Of a stretch of DNA of 64,000 nucleotides, positions 1 through 9,752 are shown piece after piece. This stretch comes from Periplaneta americana (taxonomy: Eukaryota > Arthropoda > Insecta > Blattodea > Blattidae). The position numbers and the translations under genes are program-made. Under the pieces are notes generated by a model, which saw only the letters and a list, made by a program, of their open reading frames with translations, was not told the origin of the DNA and ran no database searches. Numbering within the stretch: position 1 is the first letter of the stretch; each line of letters opens with the position of its first letter. The stretch lies in contig NC_091127.1 of assembly GCF_040183065.1 (NCBI RefSeq), positions 22,861,891 through 22,925,890 on the forward strand, read 5' to 3'.

Positions 1-1383
1 CATCCCGCTTAGCCCCAAATATTTTCCTTAGCACCTTATTCTCAAACACCCTGAACCTATGTTCCTCTCTCAGAGTGAGAGTCCAAGTTTCACAACCATA
101 CAGAAGAACCGGTAATATAACTGTTTTATAAATTCTAACTTTCAGATTTTTGGACAGCAGACTGGATGATAAGAGCTTCTCAACCGAATAATAACACGCA
201 TTTCCCATATTTATTCTGTGTTTAATTTCCTCCCGAGTGTCATTTATATTTGTTACTGTTGCTCCAGGATATTTGAATTTTTCCACCTCTTCGAAGGATA
301 AATCTCCAATTTTTATATTTCCATTTCGTACAATATTCTGGTCACGAGACATAATCATATACTTTGTCTTTTCGGGATTTACTTCCAAACCGATCGCTCT
401 ACTTGCTTCAAGTAAAATTTCCGTGTTTTCCCTAATCGTTTGTGTGATTTCTCCTAACATATTCACGTCATCCGCATAGACAAGAAGCTGATGTAACCCG
501 TTCAATTCCAAACCCTGCCTGTTATCCTGAACTTTCCTAATGGCATATTCTAGAGCGAAGTTAAAAAGTAAAGGTGATAGTGCATCTCCCTGCTTTAGCC
601 CGCAGTGAATTGGAAAAGCATCAGATAGAAACTGACCTATACGGACTCTGCTGTATGTTTCACTGAGACACATTTTAATTAATCGAACTAGTTTCTTGGG
701 AATACCAAATTCAATAAGAATATCATATAATACTTCCCTCTTAACCGAGTCATAAGCCTTTTTGAAATCTATGAATAACTGATGTACTGTACCCTTATAC
801 TCCCATTTTTTCTCCATTATCTGTCGAATACAAAAAATCTGATCAATAGTCGATCTATTACGCCGAAAACCGCACTGATGATCCCCAATAATTTCATCTA
901 CGTACGGAGTTAATCTTCTCAAAAGAATATTGGACAAAATTTTGTACGACGTCAACAAAAGTGATATTCCTCGAAAGTTACCACAGTTGGTTTTGTCCCC
1001 CTTTTTAAAAATAGGTACAATTATGGACTCCTTCCATTGTTCTGGTACAATTTCCTTTTCCCAAATAGCAAGTACAAGTTTATAAATTTCACTATATAAT
1101 GCACTCCCACCCTCTTGTATTAATTCTGCTGGAATTTGATCGATACCTGGAGACTTGTACTTTTTCAGAATTTCTATCGCAATTTCGACTTCTGAAAGCG
1201 TGGGTTCGGGTATAAATGGCTCAGCAGTTTGTATTTCAATTTCGTCCCGATCATTTCTATTTGGCCTATGTACATTTAGTAGTTGCGCAAAATAGTTTTT
1301 CCATCTGTTTAGGATTGATGGAGTGTCTGCAAGCAAGTCACCATTCTCATCCTTGATCACGTTTACCCTTGGCTGATATCCGG
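1..1383 (-). CDS. Partial reverse transcriptase of a non-LTR retrotransposon (LINE family 1)
   Basis: Reading the minus strand from about 1381 down to base 1 I find no stop in roughly 460 codons, and the frame leaves the window at base 1. RT landmarks appear in order: FRGISLL (block 2), CGFRRNRST near 850-885, the first catalytic aspartate in [11 protein letters not shown] near 745-777, [14 protein letters not shown] near 567-606, the YADDVN catalytic box at 467-478, then FKYPGATVT, where the usual YLGA is YPGA. It ends toward C-terminal text ([20 protein letters not shown]) that recurs at 16720-17473, 27945-29106 and 55750-56226. The product would copy LINE RNA at a nicked target. Its 5' side stops abruptly at 1383 against an FB1 repeat, so this is a 5'-truncated copy. 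An APE-type LINE is likely, RTE-like at best; the clade is not assignable by eye. Intactness is seen, activity is not implied. Confidence 0.88.
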
Positions 1384-1815
1384 TTATATAAATAATATTG
1401 TTAAAATATTAAAATGAAAAATAAATCATTACATAACCTTACCGTTTGTTTTAAGTTCGCATTTATAGACTGGGGGAAAAAAAGGCAGACGTATATCACG
1501 GCCTGCTGGAGTATAGTAAACACAGAAAACATTTTACAGCAACAATGTTGAAGAAAGATATTTTGGTGTTCCGAAGTTGGCGTCATTAAACAGAAACCAA
1601 CATGGAGATTTCATTGCAACTGATTAGAAATTCGTCTTTCAGGTATGTAATAAACGATCTTCGCACAAAATAATGTACGATACACGAGTGGTATGTTTGT
1701 TTTCATGTTCTCGGAAATTAAAAAAGCTCAACTACGTTTCGCTTTTTCAATCTTTCCCTCGACCATGAAAACGTCAACATACCGCTCTTGTAACGTATAT
1801 TACTATAATATGTTG
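1384..1815 (+). repeat. FB1 fold-back repeat, copy A (left part missing)
   Basis: Same sequence as copies at 4955-5725, 18057-18900 (minus) and 52520-53245. This copy holds only the right half, starting where the LINE ends. Its right end is an imperfect hairpin, about 1677-1801: the arms contain GGTATGTTTGTTTTCATGTT and its inverted counterpart, around a core GCTCAACTACGTTTCGC. Coding potential is nil; the short ORFs here are repeat shadows. Confidence 0.85.
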
Positions 1816-2028
1816 ACGAAAAAAAAAAAAAATCTTCCTCTCGCTAGTAAAATTGCAATAAAAGCTCAAAAAGAACTATCACAATATTACCAATCTTTAC
1901 CCTACTACTATTGGTGACTTCCTGTTTCTCTTGTGTGTTATAGATGGCTTGTGTTCATGTAATTGATGTAGATTTTGATTAATGCTTATGATATTGGTGA
2001 CTGAGGTGGTGATGAATTATAGTACGTA

Positions 2029-2158
2029 AATTTTCAATCCGGCATTTACCTTTGTGACTGAGGGAAACCATGAAAAACCCCAGTGGACAGATTGGCCGAC
2101 CACCGGCTTTGAACCCGGGACCTCCCGAATGCGAGTTTCAACTCACTCGGTAAGGTGG
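2029..2158 (-). repeat. tRNA-derived SINE-like fragment
   Basis: On the minus strand a B-box-like GGGTTCAAAGCC is followed by CACTGGGGTTTTTCATGG and TTTCCCTCAGTCACAAAGG, a body I recognise from insect tRNA-derived SINEs. The A box and target-site duplications are not clear. The 2160-2415 stretch to its right shows nothing but A-rich runs. Confidence 0.5.
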
Positions 2159-2417
2159 AATATGTGTCAATAAATTAGCAACTGTAGTAAATTACTTAAA
2201 ACTGTTTTATGGAAATGTTCCCCGTCCACATCCAGATATAACTGGCTAATCTATAAAAAAAAAAAAGTTAGAATTTATCGGGAAGAGTTTTTTAGGGCTT
2301 ACAAAAGAAATTTTTCCTCTAATACCGTTTCCCACTTCTTCAGTACACAGGTACAGTCTGGACGTCAGAAAGGGGGAACACAGGATCGGCCGTGCAAATT
2401 ACAAGACACGTATTGTA

Positions 2418-3691
2418 GAAGAGGGTAAAGTCGAACAAAATTTTGCAATTTTTTTAATGATATTGAGGTTATGCAATGGAGCGAAGTTCCTCAGAAAATA
2501 GCACTATGTCATCTTACCCTTCACTTATGACGGCACGTTACAAGAAGTGAATTACAATCTATAAAAAAAAAACTGATTTTGTTTTACTTGTGATCGATGT
2601 TACCTGCTTAAATAGGGTAAAGTCGATCACCATTGAATTTTTAGTTTAAGATCGATTTTAAAATATTGCGCGGTAAAGTCGATCACTGTTTATGTTTAAA
2701 AAAAAAACAAATTAAGTGTATTGCATATATTTTATTTGTTACAAGGGATGTAAAAAACAATAATAATCTGCAATATTTGCCTATAGCATTATATAGTGTA
2801 TCTTTTGTTTCTGTGATCATACTATTCGATACAAATAGGCCTCTAGGTCTCCACTGTACAAATGTGATTATGATTGCCAACTTATAAAACATGAAAACAC
2901 ATTTTAATACTTTACATACCAACAAACAAAGATTTAAGAATTCAAAATTTACATTGAAATACCGCCCTTCAATTATAATCTAAAATGCTATTCAACATTG
3001 CTTAGGTTTATATCAGATGTTATTTGAAATCTTTCCCTCCTCATGTCACTTTAGAAATTACGTTGTTCCCGTAGTCAGGTACCAAGGGGTGTACAAAATA
3101 TGTTCCTTTGGCAGTGCTTCTCTTATGCAAGAAATTCACTATAATTTCGTCTTCCTCTTTCCCCACTATCCTATCAATATCAGCTATACTATGACACTTT
3201 TCTGTTTATAAGTGTTAGTTGGAGGTATTTCGGTGAACAATTTATTCTTCCTGCTGGTCCTATCTGTTTCGAAGAGGTCGATGGCATGATCGACTTAACC
3301 CTACAAAGGTACAAGTTTTCTTAAAATAATAAGTTTCAATACCAACATTTACGAACTGCAAAACTATTATTTCAGGATACAATCTCAAAGAAAAGTACTT
3401 ACGTATAATTCCTGTCTTCTTTCACTGCTGACTATAATTTAGAGTTTGTAAGACTTTGTTTTCGTTTAAGAGAAAAAGTTGAAAATAACAATTTTCACTT
3501 CAACGGTAATTACACTGTGTTCCCATTGTTGGCATTCGCAGGCTTTTTGTTGTCCCTCTCGCTTACATTTGCAATGTAAGGCAATGAAGTCAGCATAACA
3601 AAATTTTAAAAAGTAACTGAGAAAATATATAATTTTCAATAAAAATCGCAAATGATCGATTTTACACCCACTGATTGACTTTACCCACTTC
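2418..3691. mobile_element. TA-flanked inverted-repeat DNA element (about 1.27 kb), probably Tc1/mariner-like
   Basis: The ends are inverted copies: left GAAGAGGGTAAAGTCGA, right (reversed) GAAGTGGGTAAAGTCAA, each bordered by TA (2416-2417 and 3692-3693). The motif GGTAAAGTCGATC recurs near both ends (about 2615, 2671, and inverted near 3285 and 3655), giving subterminal repeats. The size is typical of a Tc1/mariner element, but no transposase can be read. A minus-strand frame at 3466-3651 carries a cysteine-rich stretch (CKCKREGQQKACEC) of unknown meaning. Superfamily assignment is inference from the TA target and length. Confidence 0.65.
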
Positions 3692-3693
3692 TA

Positions 3694-3988
3694 CGGTACG
3701 TCGAGTATAAAACTAATTGTACACGATTTTCTATGCATGGTTATAAATTTCTTTCATGGAATTAAATTAATGTTACATAGACTTCTGTGTGCTTGGGAAC
3801 GTCGTATTCCTGTATTTTTAATTATCGAGCCACAAGATGGAACTGCACAGTGTTTACTTTCAAGTTTTGTGGGAATAAAACCAAATTCGTCATATTTGCT
3901 ATGCCAAGGTCTTTCTACGTACAACATATCTCCTTAACTTTTATTTTTAATACAAGATTTAAATAATTTCAAAATCACTGATCATAAT
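3694..3988. other. Unassigned AT-rich stretch
   Basis: I see no TIR, LINE text or SINE here. A 66-codon plus-strand frame at 3737-3937 resembles nothing I recognise. Confidence 0.3.
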
Positions 3989-3996
3989 CTCATACT

Positions 3997-4234
3997 GTCG
4001 ACCTCAGTAGCGCAGTGGGTATAGCGCTGGTCTTCTATGCTCGAGGTTGCGGTTTCGATCCCGGCCCAGGTCGATGACATTTAAGTGTGCTTAAATGCTA
4101 CAGGCTCATGTCAGTAGATTTACTAGCATGTAAAAGAATTCCTGTGGAACAAAATTCCGGCACACCGGCGACGCTGATATAACCTCGGCAGTTGCGAACG
4201 TCGTTAAATAAACCGTAATTTAAAAAAATTTGAA
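3997..4234 (+). mobile_element. SINE-A, tRNA-derived SINE (older copy)
   Basis: The head begins GTCGACCTCAGTAGCGCAG (A-box region) with B-box GGTTTCGATCC, followed by the family body (CATTTAAGTGTGCTTAAATG, then GTAGATTTACTAGCATG) and the tail GTCGTTAAATAAA. Direct repeats CTCATACT at 3989-3996 and 4235-4242 look like an eroded target-site duplication. More diverged than the copies at 23621 and 40652, so older. No feature is seen from 4243 to 4524. Confidence 0.85.
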
Positions 4235-4524
4235 CTCATACTGATCATCCTCTGTGAACATAACTTCTACGGTCTGCGGATAAATAAAAATTAACGAAAT
4301 CAACATTATGACAACGATATATGCAATAGCTTATTTTAATTGTAAGTCGTTTAATAGCAATAATGTAAATTTCTATTTCTGTAAAACCATTTTCTTGTGA
4401 GGCATTTAAATATCACACCGTAAATGCTACTATTTAATATTGTCTGTCTCTGGCAACCTCACCTAGTTGACGAAGATTAAATATTATTAACAGCATTTAT
4501 CGGGAATAAATGGAAGCAAAATTG

Positions 4525-4920
4525 GGAGTGTCTTGATTTTGCAAAATAAATCCATTAGAATTCTACGCCAATCAAACTATCTTGAATATTGTCGACCTCT
4601 TTTCAAACAATCACAGATATTAACTGTCATAAATTTATATATATACGACCTAGTCCTTTACTCTCGACAAAAAATAGACAATTATTCATTAATAGCCAAT
4701 ATACATGATCATGAAATTAGAAATAGTGAACAAATTAATATCCCATAGTGTAGATTACATAAAACTAGTACAAATTTTTCTGTCGTGGGGATGAAATTAT
4801 GTAATAAGCTTCCCAGTCAATATTATAAGTTACCAACCAATAGTTTCAAAGCTAGATTTTATATTTGGCTTTTAATTAATCCCTTCTAATCTGTAGATGA
4901 GTTTCTTAACATAAATTCAT
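4525..4920 (+). pseudogene. LINE C-terminal fragment (Jockey/CR1-like), decayed
   Basis: One plus-strand frame can be followed through two stops. It reads LQNKSIRILRQ, then CRPLFKQSQILTVINLYIYD, then NSEQINIP, a stop where an arginine is expected, CRLHKTSTNF, GMKLCNKLP, FKARFYIWLL and NPF followed by a stop. This is the familiar C-terminal tail of Jockey/CR1-type LINE polymerases, after the RT palm and thumb. The frame is otherwise unshifted over about 390 bases. The 5' part is absent, so it is a truncated copy lying between a SINE and FB1 copy B. Clade within Jockey/CR1 is not resolved. Confidence 0.72.
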
Positions 4921-4954
4921 ACGAAATTGTTTTTTAATAAATAAAGTTATTTAC

Positions 4955-5725
4955 ATTAGTTACAATTATTACATTAAGAGTAAAGTATTTTGAGCGAGAT
5001 CGTGCGTATTTGCTTGTTTTCCGCACAGAACCAATACGCGGTAAGTGTGAAACACACAACAATTTCCCTCTTCTTACCGCTTAAGCGCGATATTCATTTT
5101 ACTGCTTTAGGCTTTTAACATATTATTTTTAGAGACGTTTAACATAGTAATAATTATAAATTGGAAACTTACCACTGCAATTTCACCTTAATTGCAATGT
5201 TAATTATTGTTCTTAAATATTTGCAAAAATTAAGTAAAGTCTACTACTCCAAGAAACTTATTGCATTCCTGATACAAGTAACATTAAGGAAGCCGTGAAA
5301 AAATCAACAAGACTCCAGATGCCGATGTTATTACTGCAATATGTTATATAAATAATATTGTTAAAATATTAAAATGAAAAATAAATCATTACATAACCTT
5401 ACCGTTTGTTTTAAGTTCGCATTTATAGACTGGGGGAAAAAAAAGACAGACGTGTATCACGGCCTGCTGGAGTATAGATATTTTTGTTTTCTAAAGTTGC
5501 CGTCATTAAACAGAAACCAAGATGGAGATTTCATTACAACTAATTAGAAATTCGTCTTTCAGGTATGCAATAAACGATCTTCGCACAAAATAATGTACGA
5601 TACACGAGCGGTATGTTTGTTTTCATGTTCTCGGAAATTGAAAAAGCGAAAGTAGTTGAGCTTTTTCAATCTTTTCCTCGAACATGAAAACGTCAACATA
5701 CCGCTCTTGTAACGTATATTACTAT
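4955..5725 (+). repeat. FB1 fold-back repeat, copy B (near full length; hairpin core flipped)
   Basis: Begins near TATTTTGAGCGAGATCGTGC and ends AACGTATATTACTAT; both limits agree with copies C and D. The right end is a long imperfect hairpin at 5597-5715 with arms of about 50 bp. The innermost segment here reads GCGAAAGTAGTTGAGC, the reverse complement of the core in copies A, C and D, while the outer arms keep the same orientation. Confidence 0.85.
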
Positions 5726-5734
5726 TCATTAATT

Positions 5735-5900
5735 TTAGAATTTCAAAATGTTTTGTGTTTTCATTCTAATTAAACTTTACTGTTTTCAATTATATATGTA
5801 TTTCCAAATGTATGTTTTTTTCCTCCCTTCTGTATTGTGGCGAAGTCTATCACTGTATGTTTAATGGCTTAATAAATTGAATTGAATTGAATTGAATTAA
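5735..5900 (+). repeat. LINE 3' end with (AATTG)n tail
   Basis: The sequence CTGTATGTTTAATGGC is followed by TTAATAAATTGAATTGAATT and further AATTG units. A short tandem tail of this kind is typical of CR1/RTE-type LINE 3' ends. No coding part is attached. Confidence 0.5.
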
Positions 5901-5904
5901 CGCA

Positions 5905-6165
5905 CACTATAGTGGAGGAAATAAGAACAAAGCAACTTATGCGGTACGGACATGTAAAGCGAATGGAGGTCAGACGACTTTCCAAAGATAGGGATGAAGT
6001 GTAAAATCACTGGAATGAAAAGAAGAGGCGACCACGGGAAACATGGTAGAATGATATAAGTTACATGAAGAAATGAAGATTAGGGATATTCCTGAAAATC
6101 TATGGAAAGACAGGGAGATTTAAAGTGCCGAAGATGTAGTAGGTTGACACATAACATCAACTTCC
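5905..6165 (+). pseudogene. LINE C-terminal fragment (RTE-like), decayed
   Basis: The plus strand reads TIVEEIRTKQLMRYGHVKRM and, after frame disturbances, KKRRPRETW. The pattern QLxxYGHVxRM followed by RRxRPRxxW is the known C-terminal signature of an RTE-like LINE; 62080-63010 holds a longer relative. At least one stop and a frameshift are present. No TSD was found. Confidence 0.62.
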
Positions 6166-6204
6166 TCCACCTCCTCCCCTTCTTATTCTTCTTTTCAAAG
6201 ATTT

Positions 6205-7640
6205 TCAAAAAGAGCCAGAACAGGTCACATTGTCACACAATTGTACCTACACCGATTTCACCTTTCTGATAATCCTACTTGTTTGTGGTGTAATAATCAT
6301 GATGAAGATCTGGAACACATTCTTCTACACCAGTGATGTCAAAGCAAGCGCATTTTTCTGACCTAGACGTCGTGCGCGGGCATCAAGCGCTAAGTATGGA
6401 AAGAGGAAGGATTGTGTATATGAATAAGCAGCCTATTCGATTAAGAAAACAGTGGTGCGCAAACTTCGAACGGAACGTGAAATTTTATGTCTTTATTTTT
6501 GTGTGGCTTCTTTCTGTTTGATATTACCTATATTGTCTGTAAAACAAAAGTACTAATACCAATTTCTTAATACTGCAGTTGTGTTTTAAACATTAATAAC
6601 ATAATAAAGAGTTAAGAAGGAATATTCACATAAATTTCATAGTAGTACAACTATACTGTACTAAATGGATGAAACACATCATTCATAAAGAAAGTGATAT
6701 CTCCTCCCCCCCCAAAAAAAAGAGATTGAGAATGACATGGTAAGTTGGAATTGATATTGATGGTACCTTTAGCCTTATAAAAGTAATCAATAAACTAATC
6801 AAAACAATATTACAGTACAAAGCAAAGTTAGCTAAGTGCTGTATATGTTTTAAGTGTAACTAATACTCCATAACAAAACCCTTATCGCATTATGCGATTT
6901 TCTCGAAATCTGCTGAAGCTATAGAGCTGACATTTTTACAACACATGGGCACGTATCTTTTGCTTATGATGTAACAGTAGTTGCTTTGTTAATTCATTTC
7001 CTTACAAACAATTTCCATGCGAATATTTTCAAACTTTTCAATACACTATCTTCAGTAATACGTATTTATGATATATTAGATTTACGAAAACATTCTGTAA
7101 GGCTACTAAATAAATAGGCCTATATCTGAAAATTTCACTTTTCTACAAAAGAAGTTCAGAAAATATTTCTTTTGAATAAAAAAATCAAACTTGTAAAAAA
7201 TGAGCATTAAAATTGAAACTTACATTCTTATAATGCACTTATACTTCTCAGGCAAATGTAAAAATTAACATGGATACAGTTTTAACAAGTTCTCTTCCCT
7301 TTATCCATTGAATCAGTGCTGGCCATCCCTCTATATAGCTCGACCAAGCTGTATATACTACCTCTATCGTCTGTCTCTTTCCTTTCCGCTGTAAAGCGCT
7401 CAGGCTCTCCTGAGCTCTAAAGCGCGCGCTTGCTCCTATGGGCATCAATTGTCATGACTGTTCTACACTGTCCATCCATATACCACAAAAGAAGTAAATT
7501 AAAATCATCAATACCAGTTGCAAAAAGACAGCCCTGCAGTATATATTGACTACACCCCAACTCTGGCTACTGGCAACAAGCATCTATAATGAACACCGAT
7601 CAAAATATCCCTCATTTCTCATGAAAAACAAGAACTGAAA
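6205..7640 (+). pseudogene. LINE RNase H / zinc-knuckle region, interrupted by a hAT element
   Basis: At 6215-6330 the plus strand reads RARTGHIVTQLYLHRF, then CLWCNNHDEDLEHILLH, a Jockey/R1-type C-terminal region in which Cys, Cys, His and a final Cys form a knuckle after the RNase H domain. The text stops at 6330 at the hAT element. It resumes directly after it, at 7461: the duplicated TTCTACAC leads into TGTCCATCC, which supplies the missing Cys-Pro of HCPSIYHKRSK. The host LINE was therefore in place first. Both halves belong to one old fragment; downstream text decays by about 7640. Confidence 0.7.
6331..7460. mobile_element. hAT-type element with perfect 8-bp TSD (non-autonomous)
   Basis: Termini are CAGTGATGTCAA on the left and, reversed, CAGTCATGACAA on the right. 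The 8-bp duplication TTCTACAC flanks it at 6323-6330 and 7461-7468, fitting the hAT pattern (T at position 2, A at 7). Near the right end CAAGCGCGCGCTTTAGAGC is partly mirrored by CAAGCGC near the left. No transposase domain can be read; the 62-codon frame at 6333-6521 begins inside the terminus and is a shadow. Confidence 0.8.
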
Positions 7641-8365
7641 AGACTATAGCGGACTTTATGTTGTCAGCAAACAGCTGGATACATTAAGAAGGTTTATTCT
7701 TCTTCCTCTTCTTGGTGGAATATTGTCTTTCAGACGTTTTCGAAGTGATTATAATGTAACACTGTTTTTTTTTTTCTCGGCCGTCATCAAATATAAATCT
7801 TATGAAGGTGAATTAACCTGCACTCACTCTCGTAATTCCCAATACCAAATTTTTATTGCATAATTTTTCCATGAAAAATGTGAATTCTTTTTTACGTATC
7901 ATTTCGCAATTTAGGCCTATACTTTCATTTGAAAATGTGTATTCAGGTGTTCTTTGGATTCTTATCTCTGCTGTTTTTAATAATGCTAGTTTCAAGCTCT
8001 TTTTCAACTTCAAATCTTCAGAAACAATATTAAGGCTATTTATTCGTCTGTAAAGTGATTTTCTGTTCACCCTATAGCGCGGTTTTCAGAACTATACCTG
8101 CTAGTTCTCTCGGCGCTTTCACATCTCAGCCAAGTTCGCTACTTCCTGCAATTTTGTGACATTTCTCCAACTCCGGGGGAGAATTAATGAAGCCTGGAGA
8201 CATGTTGTGTATTTAATTTAACAGCTAGTAAGTTCGAAAAACTTTATTTTACTTGATTACGTCCCTCTTGTGAATGGGAGAGCGTTGGTGGGAGGTCTGA
8301 GATTGGATAATTATATTACCGGCTTGGACTTCTAACGTATCATAGCAACTATCTAGAAGAGAAGA

Positions 8366-8370
<5 letters not shown>
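7641..8370. other. Unassigned stretch containing an 85-codon minus frame
   Basis: The minus frame 7813-8070 reads as a charged, lysine-rich protein (RRINSLNIVSEDLKLKK, then FFMEKLCNKN). It does not look like compositional noise, but I do not recognise it and no start context, splice sites or neighbours support a gene. It may be a remnant of an unknown repeat. Nothing else is seen here. Confidence 0.2.

Positions 8371-8404
<34 letters not shown>
8371..8404. repeat. (AG)n microsatellite
   Basis: An uninterrupted AG dinucleotide run of about 17 units followed by a G run. The flanks 8405-8923 show nothing recognisable. Confidence 0.95.
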
Positions 8405-8409
<5 letters not shown>

Positions 8410-8920
8410 ATTTGCAACTTCGCCAGTGGAGTCCATATCTTAGAACAATATGCCACTTCCTTGCCGTTCCTATCCGTGTAGAAGCCTTCGAAATATGTTT
8501 ACTTATTTACAGGAGCGTTCTGTCAATAAATATCCAATTTCGTACCAACCTTACCGTCTGTGTACGCTATTTCAGAGTTGCGCGTTGGTGAGTGTTTGCT
8601 TTTTAGTACAAAACATTGTCTAATTAGGAGATGTTTCATGTAGATATCAGCACTTACGTGTAATTGAAATTCTCTGGTATGAATCGAGTTGTAGCTAGTG
8701 TTTCTAGTTACGAAAACCAGATTTTGAGTTCAGACGAGATAGTGAATATTTAACATTTATTTTCCCATAGAGCTTATTATGCCCTTTATGTAGTGTTTTC
8801 TTAAAGCGATAGCTTTATACAGAGCATGATCAAAGGGCCCGCCTAATTGTGGGTATCTACTTTTGGTTGAAAACTTTCACGAGATTGAATCTAAATGGGT
8901 GAAAGAAGTCTGCACAATAA

Positions 8921-8923
<3 letters not shown>

Positions 8924-8985
<62 letters not shown>
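8924..8985. repeat. (ATT)n microsatellite
   Basis: About 20 ATT units. The isoleucine run in the overlapping ORF is an artefact of this repeat. Confidence 0.95.
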
Positions 8986-9049
8986 GCTTATTCATTTATA
9001 TGATACAATTCTTTCATTTTCAATTACGATCATTCTTAATTGTCATCAT

Positions 9050-9250
9050 TTTATGTATTTTAGTCATCCATTTTCTTCCGTCCATTCATTGTCATTATTG
9101 GCATTAATTGTAATTGTTGTCTTTATATGTAATAATTATTTTATGAACTTTTATTGTGATTTTGTCATTCTTAATTTTGTCATTTTGTAATTATGCTTTG
9201 TGCTGGACTGTTATTGGCCTCTGGCTGTTGTACAGCACAATAAATAATTG
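9050..9250 (+). repeat. Probable LINE 3' untranslated end
   Basis: The sequence TGGCCTCTGGCTGTTGTAC then AGCACAATAAATAATTG resembles the 3' ends of Jockey/CR1 LINEs, where a short hairpin precedes AATAAAT repeats; a relative lies at 58200-58380. No coding text is attached. Confidence 0.35.
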
Positions 9251-9281
9251 TAATATTACTATTTAATACGAGAAAAATTCG

Positions 9282-9358
9282 TACCGGCACCGGGAATCGA
9301 ACCCAGGACCTCTCAGCTCTGCGCGCTGAGCGCTCTTTCCAACTGAGCTATGCCGGGA
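9282..9358 (-). other. tRNA-like module, left arm (pseudo-tRNA with Pol III boxes)
   Basis: Read on the minus strand it has the A box TAGCTCAGTTGG and B box GGTTCGATTCC. The acceptor arm pairs at six of seven positions, with a 1:72 mismatch. The anticodon arm is irregular and position 33 is not T, so I treat it as a tRNA-derived repeat, not a working tRNA gene. Confidence 0.7.
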
Positions 9359-9511
9359 CACAATACACGGCGCCGGCCGAACCCTTCTCGTAATGCTCCT
9401 CTCCTCTAGTAAATATGCGTTCCTGCATATATAACGTGTATCGTCTCAAATGCAGGTAGTAAGGCCGTAAATAGCATTACGAGAGTGGTTCGGCCGGCGC
9501 CGAGTATCGTG

Positions 9512-9588
9512 TCCCGGCATAGCTCAGTTGGAAAGAGCGCTCAGCGTGCAGAGCTGAGAGGTCCTGGGTTCGATTCCCGGTGCCGGTA
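9512..9588 (+). other. tRNA-like module, right arm (pseudo-tRNA with Pol III boxes)
   Basis: Same module as the left arm, in plus orientation, with intact A and B boxes. It differs by one base in the anticodon region (GCGTGCAG against GCGCGCAG). The D-arm and T-arm fold well; the anticodon loop does not give a canonical T33. Resembles tRNA-Ala-type sequence, but the isotype is uncertain. Confidence 0.7.
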
Positions 9589-9713
9589 CGAATTTTTCTC
9601 GTATTAAATAGTAATAATACACATTGGCTACTTCAGAGTAGTCGTGTAATAATCAATGAGGTGGGCGAGACCTCATACATAATGAATATGTGATATGAAA
9701 TAATAGTAAATAA

Positions 9714-9714
<1 letters not shown>

Positions 9715-9752
<38 letters not shown>
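9715..9752. repeat. (ATT)n microsatellite
   Basis: About 12 ATT units, just beyond the tRNA-like palindrome and its flank. Confidence 0.93.

Larger units (their letters stand above)
9255..9615. repeat. Palindrome with two head-to-head tRNA-like modules
   Basis: The arms 9255-9397 and 9473-9615 are inverted copies of equal length (143 bp) differing at about five positions, around a 75-bp spacer. Each arm holds a full tRNA-like module plus flanking sequence ending ATTACTATTTAATACGAG. The right flank, 9616-9695, matches (inverted) the monomer of the array at 21057-22409. Such a structure could form a long hairpin when single-stranded. Confidence 0.9.

Noticed and set aside
2666-2925. Overlapping plus and minus frames of 73 and 80 codons
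   Set aside because: AT-rich shadows inside the TA-flanked element; no motif.
4955-5725. FB1 as a Helitron
   Set aside because: A terminal hairpin is present, but I could not find TC and CTRR ends or an AT insertion site. Left as unclassified.
8895-9107. 70-codon plus frame with an isoleucine run
   Set aside because: It is the translation of the (ATT)n microsatellite.
9282-9588. Genuine tRNA genes
   Set aside because: Boxes A and B are perfect, but the acceptor 1:72 pair is mismatched, the anticodon loop lacks T33, and the modules recur as repeats with identical flanks.
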